This document shows, in pieces, positions 32,010-42,041 of a DNA stretch of 64,000 nt (its first letter is position 1; every line of letters begins with the position of its first letter). Where the stretch lies: the NCBI GenBank assembly GCA_947495125.1, contig CANLXL010000005.1, forward strand, positions 248,001-312,000, read 5' to 3'. Source of the stretch: an uncultured Flaviramulus sp. GTDB taxonomy: Bacteria; Bacteroidota; Bacteroidia; Flavobacteriales; Flavobacteriaceae. A model generated the notes under the pieces. The model had not been told where the DNA came from and made no database searches. It was given only the letters and a program-made list of their open reading frames with translations. Position numbers and translations under genes: made by a program.

Positions 32010-32210
32010 ATGAGAAGTTATAAACACATAACATTCAGTGAGGGTATTTCGTGTACCCTTACTGAATTTAAAAAAACTTTCGCTCCTCATCTAATTAGAT
32101 TAAGTGAAAGCGAAGTAAAGGAAGCTCATAAAGCAGCAACTAAAGGAAATGGCAAACTTTCTGACAGCACAAAAAAAAGCGTTAAAGCTAACACCTCAGA
32201 AGATAAGTAA
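32010..32210 (+). CDS. Small tail-region protein
   Basis: 66 residues: folded-looking start (HITFSEGISCTLTEFKKTFA) and Ser/Lys-rich end. Overlaps the next gene by 62 bases in another frame. May be part of the tail assembly set. Confidence 0.5.
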   Translation: MRSYKHITFSEGISCTLTEFKKTFAPHLIRLSESEVKEAHKAATKGNGKLSDSTKKSVKANTSEDK

Positions 32211-32589
32211 TGACCTATTCAATTTTATAAGAACGTTAGAGGTTGTTTTAGCAGACTATAATGTCGATAGGTTATTTAATTCAAGTGAGGATATTTTTGG
32301 CAAACCAATTGGGTTTTATTCGAAGGGAACAGAACTAATTACTAACGGTCGGAAAAAGGAAGGACAACCGTTCAATTTAAAAGAAACCGGTGAATTCCTT
32401 GAGAAATTATTCGCTAAAGTTCAAAAGGATAGCATATTCTTTGATTCGAGTGACACAAAAAAACAAGATGTATTAAGAAACCTATTAACTCCAAATATTT
32501 TTGGGCTACAAGACGAGGATTTAAACAGGGTGATAAAAGAAAAATTATTACCCTTTTTTCTAAGATATTTTAAGAAGAATCTCATATGA
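32149..32589 (+). CDS. Tail assembly protein candidate
   Basis: 146 residues, helical, DLFNFIRTLEVVLADYN. The position, two genes before the tape measure, is that of the tail assembly chaperone (lambda gpG). Overlap of 62 bases with the gene before is unusual; a slippery site was not identified. Confidence 0.5.
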   Translation: MANFLTAQKKALKLTPQKISNDLFNFIRTLEVVLADYNVDRLFNSSEDIFGKPIGFYSKGTELITNGRKKEGQPFNLKETGEFLEKLFAKVQKDSIFFDSSDTKKQDVLRNLLTPNIFGLQDEDLNRVIKEKLLPFFLRYFKKNLI

Positions 32590-33155
32590 TTTATAATTCA
32601 GTACAAATAATCCCGGCTAAACTTTTCTTTCACATAAGTGAAACGGAAGAGTATGGGTTATTGTCTGATAAGAAATTAGATTCTGACCAGCTTAAAACCA
32701 TATGGCTCATATTAGAGGAAGAACATAAAAAACTTAACCCTAACAAAAAAGTCAATAAAACCTTAGACTTATCAAAAAAAATTGAAGAGCTGTACGCTAA
32801 ACACCAAAAAATATTACTAGCAGTTCAGTACCTAAAATCTAGGCGCGATGAAGATTTAATAGAGCTTTTAGAAAAATCGAACTATCATTTCGATTTACAA
32901 GATTACGACAATTCACTAGAAAGGATTGAGAGGGAAAGCCAATCAATTTTAATTCGTATTGAATCTTTAGAAAAGAAATTACCAAAACCAACAACAACAA
33001 AAGAGACGGTGACTTTTGACCAAACCGTAATGAGTTATTCAGCCTTTTCCGGATCGGGATTTATCAACCCAAATAAAATTACTCTGTCACAATATTACGC
33101 CCTAATCAATATAGGGAATAACAAAATGAAAGCTTTAGAAAATGGCAAAAAATAA
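32586..33155 (+). CDS. Tail assembly protein candidate, before the tape measure
   Basis: 189 residues; charged helical middle (KKIEELYAKHQKILLAVQYL) and a Ser/Gly-rich end. Overlaps both neighbours (4 and 14 bases). Probably the second chaperone component; family not recognised. Confidence 0.5.
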   Translation: MIYNSVQIIPAKLFFHISETEEYGLLSDKKLDSDQLKTIWLILEEEHKKLNPNKKVNKTLDLSKKIEELYAKHQKILLAVQYLKSRRDEDLIELLEKSNYHFDLQDYDNSLERIERESQSILIRIESLEKKLPKPTTTKETVTFDQTVMSYSAFSGSGFINPNKITLSQYYALINIGNNKMKALENGKK

Positions 33156-36100
33156 GATCACTAGAAAAGATATTGCCGAAGATAAAATTTTTACGGTTGG
33201 TAAGGATTTTGCTAAAGCTCTTCAACCTGGAATTGAAGCAACTCAATTATGGGAAAGTGCCTTAAAGGAATTAAAGGCGGTCGCGATTGAATACAATAAT
33301 ATCGAAAGCCAATTTAAAGTAGCTGCGGGAAGAAAAGAATTTCTTGAATTGAAACAAAAAGAGGAAGTTTTAAGAAAGCGATCTTTTGAAGCTATAAAGG
33401 CAGAACAAACCGCGTTAGTCGCCAAACAGAAAGTCATTCAGGCGTCCTTGGATACTGAAAAAAAGGGTCTTCAATTGGCTAGTCAAAAAATTAAAGTTCA
33501 AGAACGAAACATAAAACTTACTGAACAGGAAAAACTTGAACTAAGAATATTGAATCGTGGTAAACGTGAAGCTGCGGTATTATCCTCTAAACTTTCTACG
33601 GAATACGAAAAGCAGGCTGTTAGATTAACTCAATTAAGAAGGAGATACAAAGATGTTGCCCTTACTCAAGGCGAAAGCTCAAAAGAAGCCAGAAGACTTC
33701 AAAGAGAAATCGCAAAACTAGACGCTACATTAAAGCGAGTAGATGCAAATGTAGGCCAGTTTCAACGTAATGTTGGTAACTACGGAAAAGCAATGGCTTC
33801 GGCGCGAACAGCAGCCAGAAACCTTGCCAGTGCTTTAGGTTTAGTTGGAGGGGCATTTTTAGCGGTTCAAGTAGCAAGAGATGCCACAAGAGTTATTCGA
33901 GATTTTGAAAAACAAAATGCGACACTTTCAGCAATTCTTCAGGTAGAAAAGGAAGACATGAAAGGTCTTACCGATGAAGCGATTAGATTAGGAGCAACTA
34001 CCGTTAAAACAGCCGGAGAAGTAACTGCTTTGCAAATCGCCTATGCACGATTAGGTTTTTCACAAGCTGAAATAATAGACCAAACAGAGGCTACTATTCA
34101 AGGGTCTATATCTTTAAACTCTGAGCTTGAGAATACAGCTAACCTAGTTGGAGCAATAGTAAATACCTTTGATGATTTAGCAACCTCAGACGCCCCTCAA
34201 ATAATTGATATTCTTTCATTGGCCACCGCGAAAAGCGCATTAAATTTTGAGAAACTAGAAACGGCTTTGCCTATTGTATCAGGAGCAGCAAACGCGGCAA
34301 ATATTCCATTCACAAAATTAGTTGCCTTATTGGGAAAACTTGCTGACTCAGGTATTGACGCATCGAGTTCATCAACGGCGTTAAGAAATATATTCATTGA
34401 AAGCGCGGCTCAAGGGTTAAGTTATGAGGAGATATTAGACAAGATAAAAAATAGCACGGATAAATTAACAGCTTCTAATGATGAGTTTGGTAAACGTGCT
34501 GCGGTGTCCGCTACAGTGCTATCAGATAATATCGAAAAAACGAATGAACTTGATGAAGCCTTGAATAAGGCTGCTGGTACGGCAGAAAGAATGGCTAATA
34601 AAGAACTTGATACCTTGGACGGTTCTTTGAAATTATTGCGATCTGCTTGGGAGGGATATGTACTGGGAGTTAACGAATCCGGCGGAGCTTCTGAAAAACT
34701 AAAAAACATAGTAAAGCTTCTCGCCGATAATTTAGAGAAAATATTGGATACTACCGTAAAGACGGTTAAAGCATTTGTTATATACAAGGCAATAATGCTA
34801 TCCATAAGCTTAATCACCAGAGCTGCAACTGGCGCCACGGTAGCTTATCGGATTGCGAAAATTGCGTTAACGGGGGGTATAAAGAAAGCAACCATAGCAA
34901 TGAAAGCTTTTAATTTGGCTACAAAATCTAGTCCAATAGGGCTGGTTCTAGGCTTAATTGCTGGTGGTGTAGCAACTTGGTTAGCGTTTAGAGACGGTGC
35001 GAAGGAAGCTACCGGAGAAATGAAGAGTTTTAATGATGAACTAGAAAGACTACAGGGTTTAGAAAATAGATTTGCTAAAGCTTTGGATGGAGTAACAAAA
35101 GGAACTCAAAGAGCAAATGCGGCAGTAGCCGAACAAGATAAAATACTTAACAATTTAGATAAAGTATTAGAAAAACAAGGAGAAGGTGAAAGCCTGAGGT
35201 CTGAGACTATAAAGCGAATTACGAATTTAAGACATTTAGATGCTGAGGCGGCTAAAAAATATGTAGATGAGGAGTTTTCAGGCTATACTGAATTCACTAG
35301 AAAGAAACTAACCAATGCTATTGTCGTTAGTAATAAATTGAATGATATAATTGACGAAAATTTAGATTTTGAAGAGAAGAAAACTAAAGAGGCGAATGAA
35401 AAACTCACTAAAGAACAAGAAAAGCAACGAAAAATTAGGTTGAAAGATGCTTTTGAATATAATAAATCTATTCTTCAATTTCAAATAACCTCAAGTGATG
35501 AAATCTTGAAAGATGAGAACACAACATTAGCACAAAAACAGATAGCGAACATTGAGCGATTTGAATCACAAAAAAAATTAATTGATTTAATTAAATCTTA
35601 TGAAATATCCCAAAACAAAGGCAGAACGGATAAGCTTGCACAGATTGAGCTGGAATATAACAATAGATTAAACGAGCTACAAGAAGAACGAAAAACGAAC
35701 GGTTTAAAATTCCTAAAAGCTGATTTCTTATTACGAAAAAAGCAAATTGAGGATGCAAGAAAACTAAAAGAACAAGAATTACAAAGTGAATTAAAAGGAG
35801 CTACCGATAAATTCAACAATTCAGATAAAACACTGGTAGATGTCGAGGCTTATGAAAAAGAAGTTTTAGAGATTAAAAAGCGTTATGCCTTATTAACGAT
35901 TAAAGCTCAGATTGATGTTGTTGAAAGGCTTCTAGCTTCAGAAAAACTGAGCATAGAAGAACGTAAAATTTTAAATGAACAGCTATCTGCTCTCAAAATT
36001 GCCTACTCTGAGACTGAAACCGACCAGATACTTAGCGATTATGAGAAACAGAAAAAAGCCCAGGAAGAACTTAAAAAATTAAAAGAAGAATTTATTGGTA

Positions 36101-36987
36101 ATACCTCTCAGATTCTCGCGGACTCCTTAAATCTCGATGCAGATAATTTAAATAAGTTTATTACTGGAATCACAAAAGGATTTGAAGGGGCTTTGGACGC
36201 TATTCAATCCACCGCGTTAGTTGCTGGGGATATTGTAAGCTCTGTTTATGATCGGAACATTGAAAAGCTGGATGAACAAATTCAGGCCAACAGGGATTTT
36301 TATGCTGAAAAATTAGATAATGAATTATTGTCTGAAGAACAGCGATCGGCACTTGAAGCGAAAAGGGATGCTGAGGAGAATAAACTAGAACAAGAAAAAA
36401 GAAAAGAAAGAAAAAAGCAAGCTACCGCAGAAAAAGCTTTTGCTGCTTTAGATATCGGTATCAATACTGCTATAGCTGTAAGTAAAGCAGTTGCCGCAAG
36501 TCCGTTAACTCTTGGTTTACCATGGTCAGCCATAATAGCAGGGTTAGGAGCTGCATCTATAGCTGCCGTAATTGCTAGACCAATCCCAAAATTCGCTAAA
36601 GGAACAGATAACGCTCCTGAAGGGTGGGCTGTAGTAGATGAAAATGTGCCGGAAGTTCATACTGATAAACATGGAAAGATAAAATCACTCGGAAGCGATA
36701 AAGGTCCAAATCTTAGGTATTTAGAGCAAGGAGATAAAATCTATAAATCTCATGATGATTATAAGAGGTTATTAAGAGCGTCAATGTTAACTAGTGTAGA
36801 AGCTGATAATAAGAAACTAAATGACTTTCAAACCAAACATGTGTTTGATTATAAGACCGAAGAACTGGTTGATGAAATGAGGCTCACTAGATTAGCAATT
36901 GAAAAACATAGAACCAAAGTGAATGTCTATAACAATAATAGCATAGGTGAAGATTTAGCCTTTTTAGCAGAGTTGAATAAACTATGA
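33142..36987 (+). CDS. Tail tape measure protein
   Basis: 1281 residues, the longest gene. Residues 1-215 coiled coil (KEFLELKQKEEVLRKR...), 215-500 the conserved TMP core (FEKQNATLSAILQV, STALRNIFIESAAQGLSYEE), 540-645 hydrophobic segments (GLVLGLIAGGVATWL), then long coiled coils. It sets tail length and is ejected with DNA. At about 0.15 nm per residue it would correspond to a siphovirus tail near 190 nm. Confidence 0.92.
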   Translation: MAKNKITRKDIAEDKIFTVGKDFAKALQPGIEATQLWESALKELKAVAIEYNNIESQFKVAAGRKEFLELKQKEEVLRKRSFEAIKAEQTALVAKQKVIQASLDTEKKGLQLASQKIKVQERNIKLTEQEKLELRILNRGKREAAVLSSKLSTEYEKQAVRLTQLRRRYKDVALTQGESSKEARRLQREIAKLDATLKRVDANVGQFQRNVGNYGKAMASARTAARNLASALGLVGGAFLAVQVARDATRVIRDFEKQNATLSAILQVEKEDMKGLTDEAIRLGATTVKTAGEVTALQIAYARLGFSQAEIIDQTEATIQGSISLNSELENTANLVGAIVNTFDDLATSDAPQIIDILSLATAKSALNFEKLETALPIVSGAANAANIPFTKLVALLGKLADSGIDASSSSTALRNIFIESAAQGLSYEEILDKIKNSTDKLTASNDEFGKRAAVSATVLSDNIEKTNELDEALNKAAGTAERMANKELDTLDGSLKLLRSAWEGYVLGVNESGGASEKLKNIVKLLADNLEKILDTTVKTVKAFVIYKAIMLSISLITRAATGATVAYRIAKIALTGGIKKATIAMKAFNLATKSSPIGLVLGLIAGGVATWLAFRDGAKEATGEMKSFNDELERLQGLENRFAKALDGVTKGTQRANAAVAEQDKILNNLDKVLEKQGEGESLRSETIKRITNLRHLDAEAAKKYVDEEFSGYTEFTRKKLTNAIVVSNKLNDIIDENLDFEEKKTKEANEKLTKEQEKQRKIRLKDAFEYNKSILQFQITSSDEILKDENTTLAQKQIANIERFESQKKLIDLIKSYEISQNKGRTDKLAQIELEYNNRLNELQEERKTNGLKFLKADFLLRKKQIEDARKLKEQELQSELKGATDKFNNSDKTLVDVEAYEKEVLEIKKRYALLTIKAQIDVVERLLASEKLSIEERKILNEQLSALKIAYSETETDQILSDYEKQKKAQEELKKLKEEFIGNTSQILADSLNLDADNLNKFITGITKGFEGALDAIQSTALVAGDIVSSVYDRNIEKLDEQIQANRDFYAEKLDNELLSEEQRSALEAKRDAEENKLEQEKRKERKKQATAEKAFAALDIGINTAIAVSKAVAASPLTLGLPWSAIIAGLGAASIAAVIARPIPKFAKGTDNAPEGWAVVDENVPEVHTDKHGKIKSLGSDKGPNLRYLEQGDKIYKSHDDYKRLLRASMLTSVEADNKKLNDFQTKHVFDYKTEELVDEMRLTRLAIEKHRTKVNVYNNNSIGEDLAFLAELNKL

Positions 36988-39134
36988 AGCACGAAAGAGT
37001 AAAATACAAGGTCATTAATCACGATATCAATCAGAGTATCTGGCTAGAACACGATCCCAAAGGATGGGATAATTCAGAGCGCACTTTAAAAAGGGAAAAG
37101 ACTTTTGGTATGATGACCGAATTATCTAAGAACTTGGTGTTCGTGAAAGATGGTGCGGACTTTTATAAACAAGGCTATGCCTTTAAGCGAGGTGAGGCGA
37201 ATTTTACCTTGGAGGAATACCGTTTCCATCCCAAGACTTCTCACCCTTATTTACATAGTACGGGAACCCATGATTTTAGTAAATTCAAAAGAAATAGGTT
37301 AGAGGCAAAAGCACCTTTTAAAAGCGGTGGTTTAAACGCTCTTATAAAATCCAAGATTAGGGAAAAATTCGAGCTTGAGCGTTTAGAGTCCATTAATGGA
37401 AAAGTAATAGATCCAATTAATAAAAAATTAGTTTCGTTGACTAGCCGGGATATTTTACTTGTAAGCAAATTAGAAACTAACGAACAGGATTCAAAAAGCG
37501 AATCCTTTAGAATGAATTTTAGCGATGGCAATCATCGTACCGGATCTTTAGGTATTCCCACCGAAGTTACTGTTAATTCAGATGAACATTTAGGTTATGT
37601 CATAAAAGACGCCTCTTTCACTACGACACCAGACACGGGAGAAACCACCTCTATGTTTTATTACAATAATGATGTTACCAAGGTGTTGGAGATCAAAATA
37701 AAGGTGTATTGTAATGTGAAATCTATTAAGGTAGACGACCTTTCGAACGAGTTTTTAAAGGTTGATTTAGCACGGTTTAATGGGGGTAATACTCCAACAC
37801 TTTTAAACAGGACTACGCTTTATGATGTTAATATGAGCACGATAAACAATCATGTCATTGATTTTGAGTATTCTGAGAGCATAACCTTATTACCTGGTGA
37901 AAGTTTGTCTTTGCAATGGTACGGAGGCGGAAATTTCGGCAACGGTTTCCCAATTCCTAATGACGGTGATTTAAAAGTAGATTTTGAAGAAACAAAAGCG
38001 TCTATTGATATCGTAGAGAATAGCAAGCGTGAAGATTCACAAACCTACGCCTATTTAATGAATGATATCGGCGAAAAACTAATGCAAATCATTACAGGCG
38101 AAAAAGGGCGTTTCTATTCGGAATACTTAACATCCGGTGAGTTTTCAAAACTTGCGCTTACTTCCGGGTTTTGGATAAGACAATTCTATGAAAAGAACAT
38201 GCAAATCTCACTAGATGAATTTTTAAAGACCTTAAATGCGATTTGCAATACCAGTCATCATATTGAGATTATTAATGGAAAAGAAACGCTTGTAGTTGAA
38301 GAAATGAAGTTTTATTTTCAACCAAGTGTTGCCATTATATTGGACCAACAAGTCACCGATCTAGAATATGAAAACGCTTCTGAATTTTGTCATTCCACTT
38401 TAGAATTTGGTTATGACGACACCGGAGAGTATGAAGAAGCAATGGGATTGGATGAGCCTAATATAAAAACCGGCTTTACCACACCATTAAACCGAGTTGA
38501 AACAAAGTATTCCAAAATTAGTAAATCAAAGGCCGGCAATTATCCGAAAGAGTTTGCAAGACGAAAACTAAAAAAAGACTATCCAACAACAGACTCGACT
38601 TACGATAAATGGTTATTCTTATTAGACCTAAAAGAAGGCTTGGGGTTAGCTTTAGAGGAACGTACATGGGAAGATGATTTCGAAGAAGCACCTACGGGGA
38701 TATACAGTCCAAATACAGCAACAAATTTACGTCTTTCTCCCTCTCAAATAGAAAAAAGACATCAATGGTTTTACGGTACGGGAGTATTAAATCACCAAGA
38801 TGATAAAATACGTTATTCCAACACAGGAGGAAACAATTTACTATCAACCAAAGAAATAGGAAAGGCAGCGAGAAGCGAAAAGGATGATATTAATATTTCT
38901 GACTTAGATAAAGCACGATTTGCGCCCGAATGGGCCACGTTTAAACATCCATTGAGGTACGATGTTTTAGAGCAGATTAACGGTAAAACTAACGTGAACG
39001 GCCGTGATATTCCAAATGTGTATTTCAGGGTAGAGTTTATCGATGACGAAGGAAACAAGAAAACCGGATATCTATTTCAGGAGTCACAAAAGGAAAAGAA
39101 TTTAGGAGAATTTAAACTTTTAATAAGTAACTAA
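36984..39134 (+). CDS. Baseplate/tail-tip structural protein
   Basis: 716 residues, overlapping the tape measure by 4 bases. Starts KYKVINHDINQSIWLEHDPKGWDNS; beta-rich with charged loops. Location suggests a distal-tail or tail-hub (Dit/Tal-like) component in Bacteroidetes phages. No catalytic motif noted. Confidence 0.65.
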   Translation: MKHERVKYKVINHDINQSIWLEHDPKGWDNSERTLKREKTFGMMTELSKNLVFVKDGADFYKQGYAFKRGEANFTLEEYRFHPKTSHPYLHSTGTHDFSKFKRNRLEAKAPFKSGGLNALIKSKIREKFELERLESINGKVIDPINKKLVSLTSRDILLVSKLETNEQDSKSESFRMNFSDGNHRTGSLGIPTEVTVNSDEHLGYVIKDASFTTTPDTGETTSMFYYNNDVTKVLEIKIKVYCNVKSIKVDDLSNEFLKVDLARFNGGNTPTLLNRTTLYDVNMSTINNHVIDFEYSESITLLPGESLSLQWYGGGNFGNGFPIPNDGDLKVDFEETKASIDIVENSKREDSQTYAYLMNDIGEKLMQIITGEKGRFYSEYLTSGEFSKLALTSGFWIRQFYEKNMQISLDEFLKTLNAICNTSHHIEIINGKETLVVEEMKFYFQPSVAIILDQQVTDLEYENASEFCHSTLEFGYDDTGEYEEAMGLDEPNIKTGFTTPLNRVETKYSKISKSKAGNYPKEFARRKLKKDYPTTDSTYDKWLFLLDLKEGLGLALEERTWEDDFEEAPTGIYSPNTATNLRLSPSQIEKRHQWFYGTGVLNHQDDKIRYSNTGGNNLLSTKEIGKAARSEKDDINISDLDKARFAPEWATFKHPLRYDVLEQINGKTNVNGRDIPNVYFRVEFIDDEGNKKTGYLFQESQKEKNLGEFKLLISN

Positions 39135-39135
39135 A

Positions 39136-41130
39136 ATGGCATCAAGTATAGTATTAAATTTTGACTCAATACCCGTAGAAGGATCTAAAATAACAATTGT
39201 TGATTCTTTGACAGGGATTTCTATGGTTGAAACTTTTAAAGCAAATAGAACAGCCCAATATGAGTCTACAAACGATCAAAACGCATCCGCTACCGTTTCG
39301 GCCTTTTATTATGTTGAAGCTTTTAATTTAGACTATAACAATTCTTCGTATTACCAGGTTAGTAAGTCTGGAAGCTCTGTTGTCATCGTAGCCAACAATC
39401 CGGCTTCGCAATTTTCAGTTACGTTTAATAATGCAGCGATTACGCCAATAATTAATAATGAAGCGCCTCCGGTTACTTTCTCCCTTGATACGGTTACCAT
39501 CTCCGAGGCCGATTTAAACCCTTGTGATAATGTAAAAATAACAGCAACTACCAACGAACAAGCAGATAATATAAGCAGCCCCATAACTCAAGTAGTAGGG
39601 GTTAATCCTTTTGTATTTAATGCGCTCAGACAAGAGGTAATAAAAGTAACTTTCGATAAAAACGGAACCATTGTAACAAAAGATATATATGTACCTAAAT
39701 TATTAAGTACATATTTTAAAGTAAATGTTTTAAATACACCTTCTTTAGCTGCAATTAATGTATCGAGCCTATTTACTAAAACACCGCTTTTTACCTTAGA
39801 GTATTCACTTGACAATGCCACATGGCAAAGCTCAAATTATTTTGGAAATTTAGCCGTTGGTAATCACACTGTTTATATTAAGGATAGTATCGGATGCTCG
39901 ATATCAATTCCGTTTACCGTTGATTCGTTTAGCCCAAACTTAAAAGATTATGAAGGTATTTGCGAAGTTTCAAACCTTAATTCAATTCGATATAAGGAAA
40001 ATGTTATTTGGTCCAGTTCAGTTTTAAAAACCCCGGCCAATACGTTAAGTTTTGAAGAAAAGTCAATTATTACTCATGATAAATTTGCTCAACCTTTCAT
40101 TAAAGCGGACGTCATTAAAACCCAAATTAGGACCAATTACGCCAATATATCAGCGAAAATTATTGATAAAAACGGGAGCGAAACGGCTTTAGAAGTCACT
40201 AAAATGAGTGCTAATATAGATATAACCGATGTAAGAGACACCGTTATTTTATCAACATCTTACGGAACCTCGAATTATGTCGGTGTTAAATATAGTGGGG
40301 GTAAAACATATGATCCCGATACGTTGGCCGAAACGGGTGATTACAATATCGGTTCTTCAGTTCCTACATGGATGAACGCAGGGGACTATGTTAATATTCA
40401 TGGGGTAGGATGGTACAAGGTTGAGGATATCGTTTACGATACTGATGCGTATGTGCTCGTCTTAAATTTATTGGCTAATGATTTTCCTATGGCATTTGGA
40501 CAGTTTAAAGTAACCTCAATTTACAATGCAGTAGATTATGAAATATATGAATTTACTTGTGATTTCACAGCGTTGGAAGGTTATTATCAAGTACAAATAG
40601 AAGTTACAGACTTAGAATTCGGAAGTAAACAGTATTTAAGTGAATGGCTAAATATAAAAGAGGAGCACATCAATAGTCATTTAATAGAATATTATCACAC
40701 AGAAAATAATGAGATTAACTACAGCACTGGTATATCACATAAACTGCGAGTTTATTTTGAAGACGATTTAGCTTGGAAACCAAGCACCGAACAAGATATC
40801 TATGTAGATAGTAAAAATACAGTGCTATTGGAGAGTGAATATCGAAGATTTTGGGAACTAAATGCAACCCCATTACCAACAGTTATGGCCGACAAACTTT
40901 CCTTAGCTTTAAGTCAAGACAGAATATTTATCGACACAATGAATTTTATAAAAGAAGGAGAAATCGATTCTGAAAAATTGGGAGATTCTAATTTGCATCA
41001 AATAAAAGCGAAATTAACAGAATCAGATTTTGTATTTAATAGTAATTCAAATAAAGGAATAGGAGAAGTTATTTTAGAAGGCACTCCGCTTGCAATTAAT
41101 CCTGGAGGTGGTTTTCTTCTGGTTGACTAG
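39136..41130 (+). CDS. Tail-tip or receptor-binding structural protein
   Basis: 664 residues. Residues 1-270 are Ser/Thr/Asn-rich and beta-like, with two Ig-like-looking repeats (VTFSLDTVTISEADLNPCDN; TPLFTLEYSLDNATWQ). The C-terminal half has an adhesin-like fold character. Likely an extended fibre or hub protein. Its end overlaps the minus-strand gene by 35 bases. Confidence 0.6.
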   Translation: MASSIVLNFDSIPVEGSKITIVDSLTGISMVETFKANRTAQYESTNDQNASATVSAFYYVEAFNLDYNNSSYYQVSKSGSSVVIVANNPASQFSVTFNNAAITPIINNEAPPVTFSLDTVTISEADLNPCDNVKITATTNEQADNISSPITQVVGVNPFVFNALRQEVIKVTFDKNGTIVTKDIYVPKLLSTYFKVNVLNTPSLAAINVSSLFTKTPLFTLEYSLDNATWQSSNYFGNLAVGNHTVYIKDSIGCSISIPFTVDSFSPNLKDYEGICEVSNLNSIRYKENVIWSSSVLKTPANTLSFEEKSIITHDKFAQPFIKADVIKTQIRTNYANISAKIIDKNGSETALEVTKMSANIDITDVRDTVILSTSYGTSNYVGVKYSGGKTYDPDTLAETGDYNIGSSVPTWMNAGDYVNIHGVGWYKVEDIVYDTDAYVLVLNLLANDFPMAFGQFKVTSIYNAVDYEIYEFTCDFTALEGYYQVQIEVTDLEFGSKQYLSEWLNIKEEHINSHLIEYYHTENNEINYSTGISHKLRVYFEDDLAWKPSTEQDIYVDSKNTVLLESEYRRFWELNATPLPTVMADKLSLALSQDRIFIDTMNFIKEGEIDSEKLGDSNLHQIKAKLTESDFVFNSNSNKGIGEVILEGTPLAINPGGGFLLVD

Positions 41131-41293
41131 CCGGGTGCATGTGAACTTGTCTATTGTCATTATATATTTTTGTGATATAAGTGTCTTTTGACGGTTTTTC
41201 ATTTAAAAAAACATCATGCTTGTTATCAATTACTTTAGAAAACACTAGTTTAAACACTAAAATAACACCTAGACAAAGCCAAAATATATCCAT
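41096..41293 (-). CDS. Small membrane-anchored moron protein
   Basis: 65 residues with an N-terminal membrane helix (MDIFWLCLGVILVFKLVF) and a polar His-containing tail. Minus strand, with its own box TATCTTTG (41,298-41,305) exactly 4 bases before the ATG, so probably leaderless. Sits between the tail genes and the second late promoter. Its isolated promoter suggests expression in the lysogen. Confidence 0.55.
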   Translation of the reverse strand: MDIFWLCLGVILVFKLVFSKVIDNKHDVFLNEKPSKDTYITKIYNDNRQVHMHPASQPEENHLQD

Positions 41294-41332
41294 AAGTCAA
41301 AGATAATAATTAAAACAATATAATTTACAATG

Positions 41333-41372
41333 TTTATTTAGACCAATTTAAAATAATATTAATATATTTGTA
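41333..41372 (+). promoter_or_regulatory. Late promoter, copy 2 (tail-tip and lysis block)
   Basis: Forty bases identical to 25,469-25,508, with TATATTTG at 41,363-41,370, and the same leader elements (GAGTG-CT-GAGCGCCA; TACTTCA) downstream. It precedes the gene at 41,414 and should co-regulate fibre and lysis genes with the structural operon. Confidence 0.75.
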
Positions 41373-41413
41373 TAACTACGAGTGTCTAGAGCGCCATATA
41401 ATCATACTTCAAT

Positions 41414-42040
41414 ATGAGCGCATCTTCAGTACAAGATCAATTATTAACACTTTTATTAAACTCAAAAAAAGGGGATAATTTACCCGTTATTGATTCTTTA
41501 GAAAACACGGATAAGATTATTGTCTTTGATATAAGTTCAGGACTTGTTTCAACAATTCTTAAATCAAACCTAGTCATTACAGGAGGTAGCGGAACATCGA
41601 GCAAAATACCTGTTACTATTGATAACGATAAACAGGCGAATTACACAATAACAAGTAAACCGGATAATGTCAATCTGATTATTGGTAGGGTTCCTCAGCA
41701 TCAAGATACAGACTACTCCTATGATAATCAAACCGGGGCTTTAGTGATTACAAATACGAGTGTAATTAATAGTATTAAAACTACTTCATTATTTGATTTA
41801 AGGGGTTTTCAAAATTCACTAAGTAAGAAAGAAAACTTAGTAATTCCTTTAGCGAAACATGCAACTTACAATTTATCAGAAAAACCAAAAAGTGTTGATG
41901 TTGTTTTAGATCGAACAATTTTATCTGAAGACACTGACTATACATACAACAACAGTACGGGTGATTTAAATATAATCAAACCATTTTACATTAACGGAAT
42001 AACATTGAACAGCATTTTAGAAGTGCGAAAAATATATTAA
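41414..42040 (+). CDS. Tail-associated protein with internal repeat
   Basis: 208 residues. Two modules of about 55 residues repeat: NLIIGRV...DTDYSYDNQTGAL and DVVLDRT...DTDYTYNNSTGDL. Beta-rich, likely a short fibre or fibre adaptor. No signal peptide, unlike the next three genes. Confidence 0.55.
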   Translation: MSASSVQDQLLTLLLNSKKGDNLPVIDSLENTDKIIVFDISSGLVSTILKSNLVITGGSGTSSKIPVTIDNDKQANYTITSKPDNVNLIIGRVPQHQDTDYSYDNQTGALVITNTSVINSIKTTSLFDLRGFQNSLSKKENLVIPLAKHATYNLSEKPKSVDVVLDRTILSEDTDYTYNNSTGDLNIIKPFYINGITLNSILEVRKIY

Positions 42041-42041
42041 A

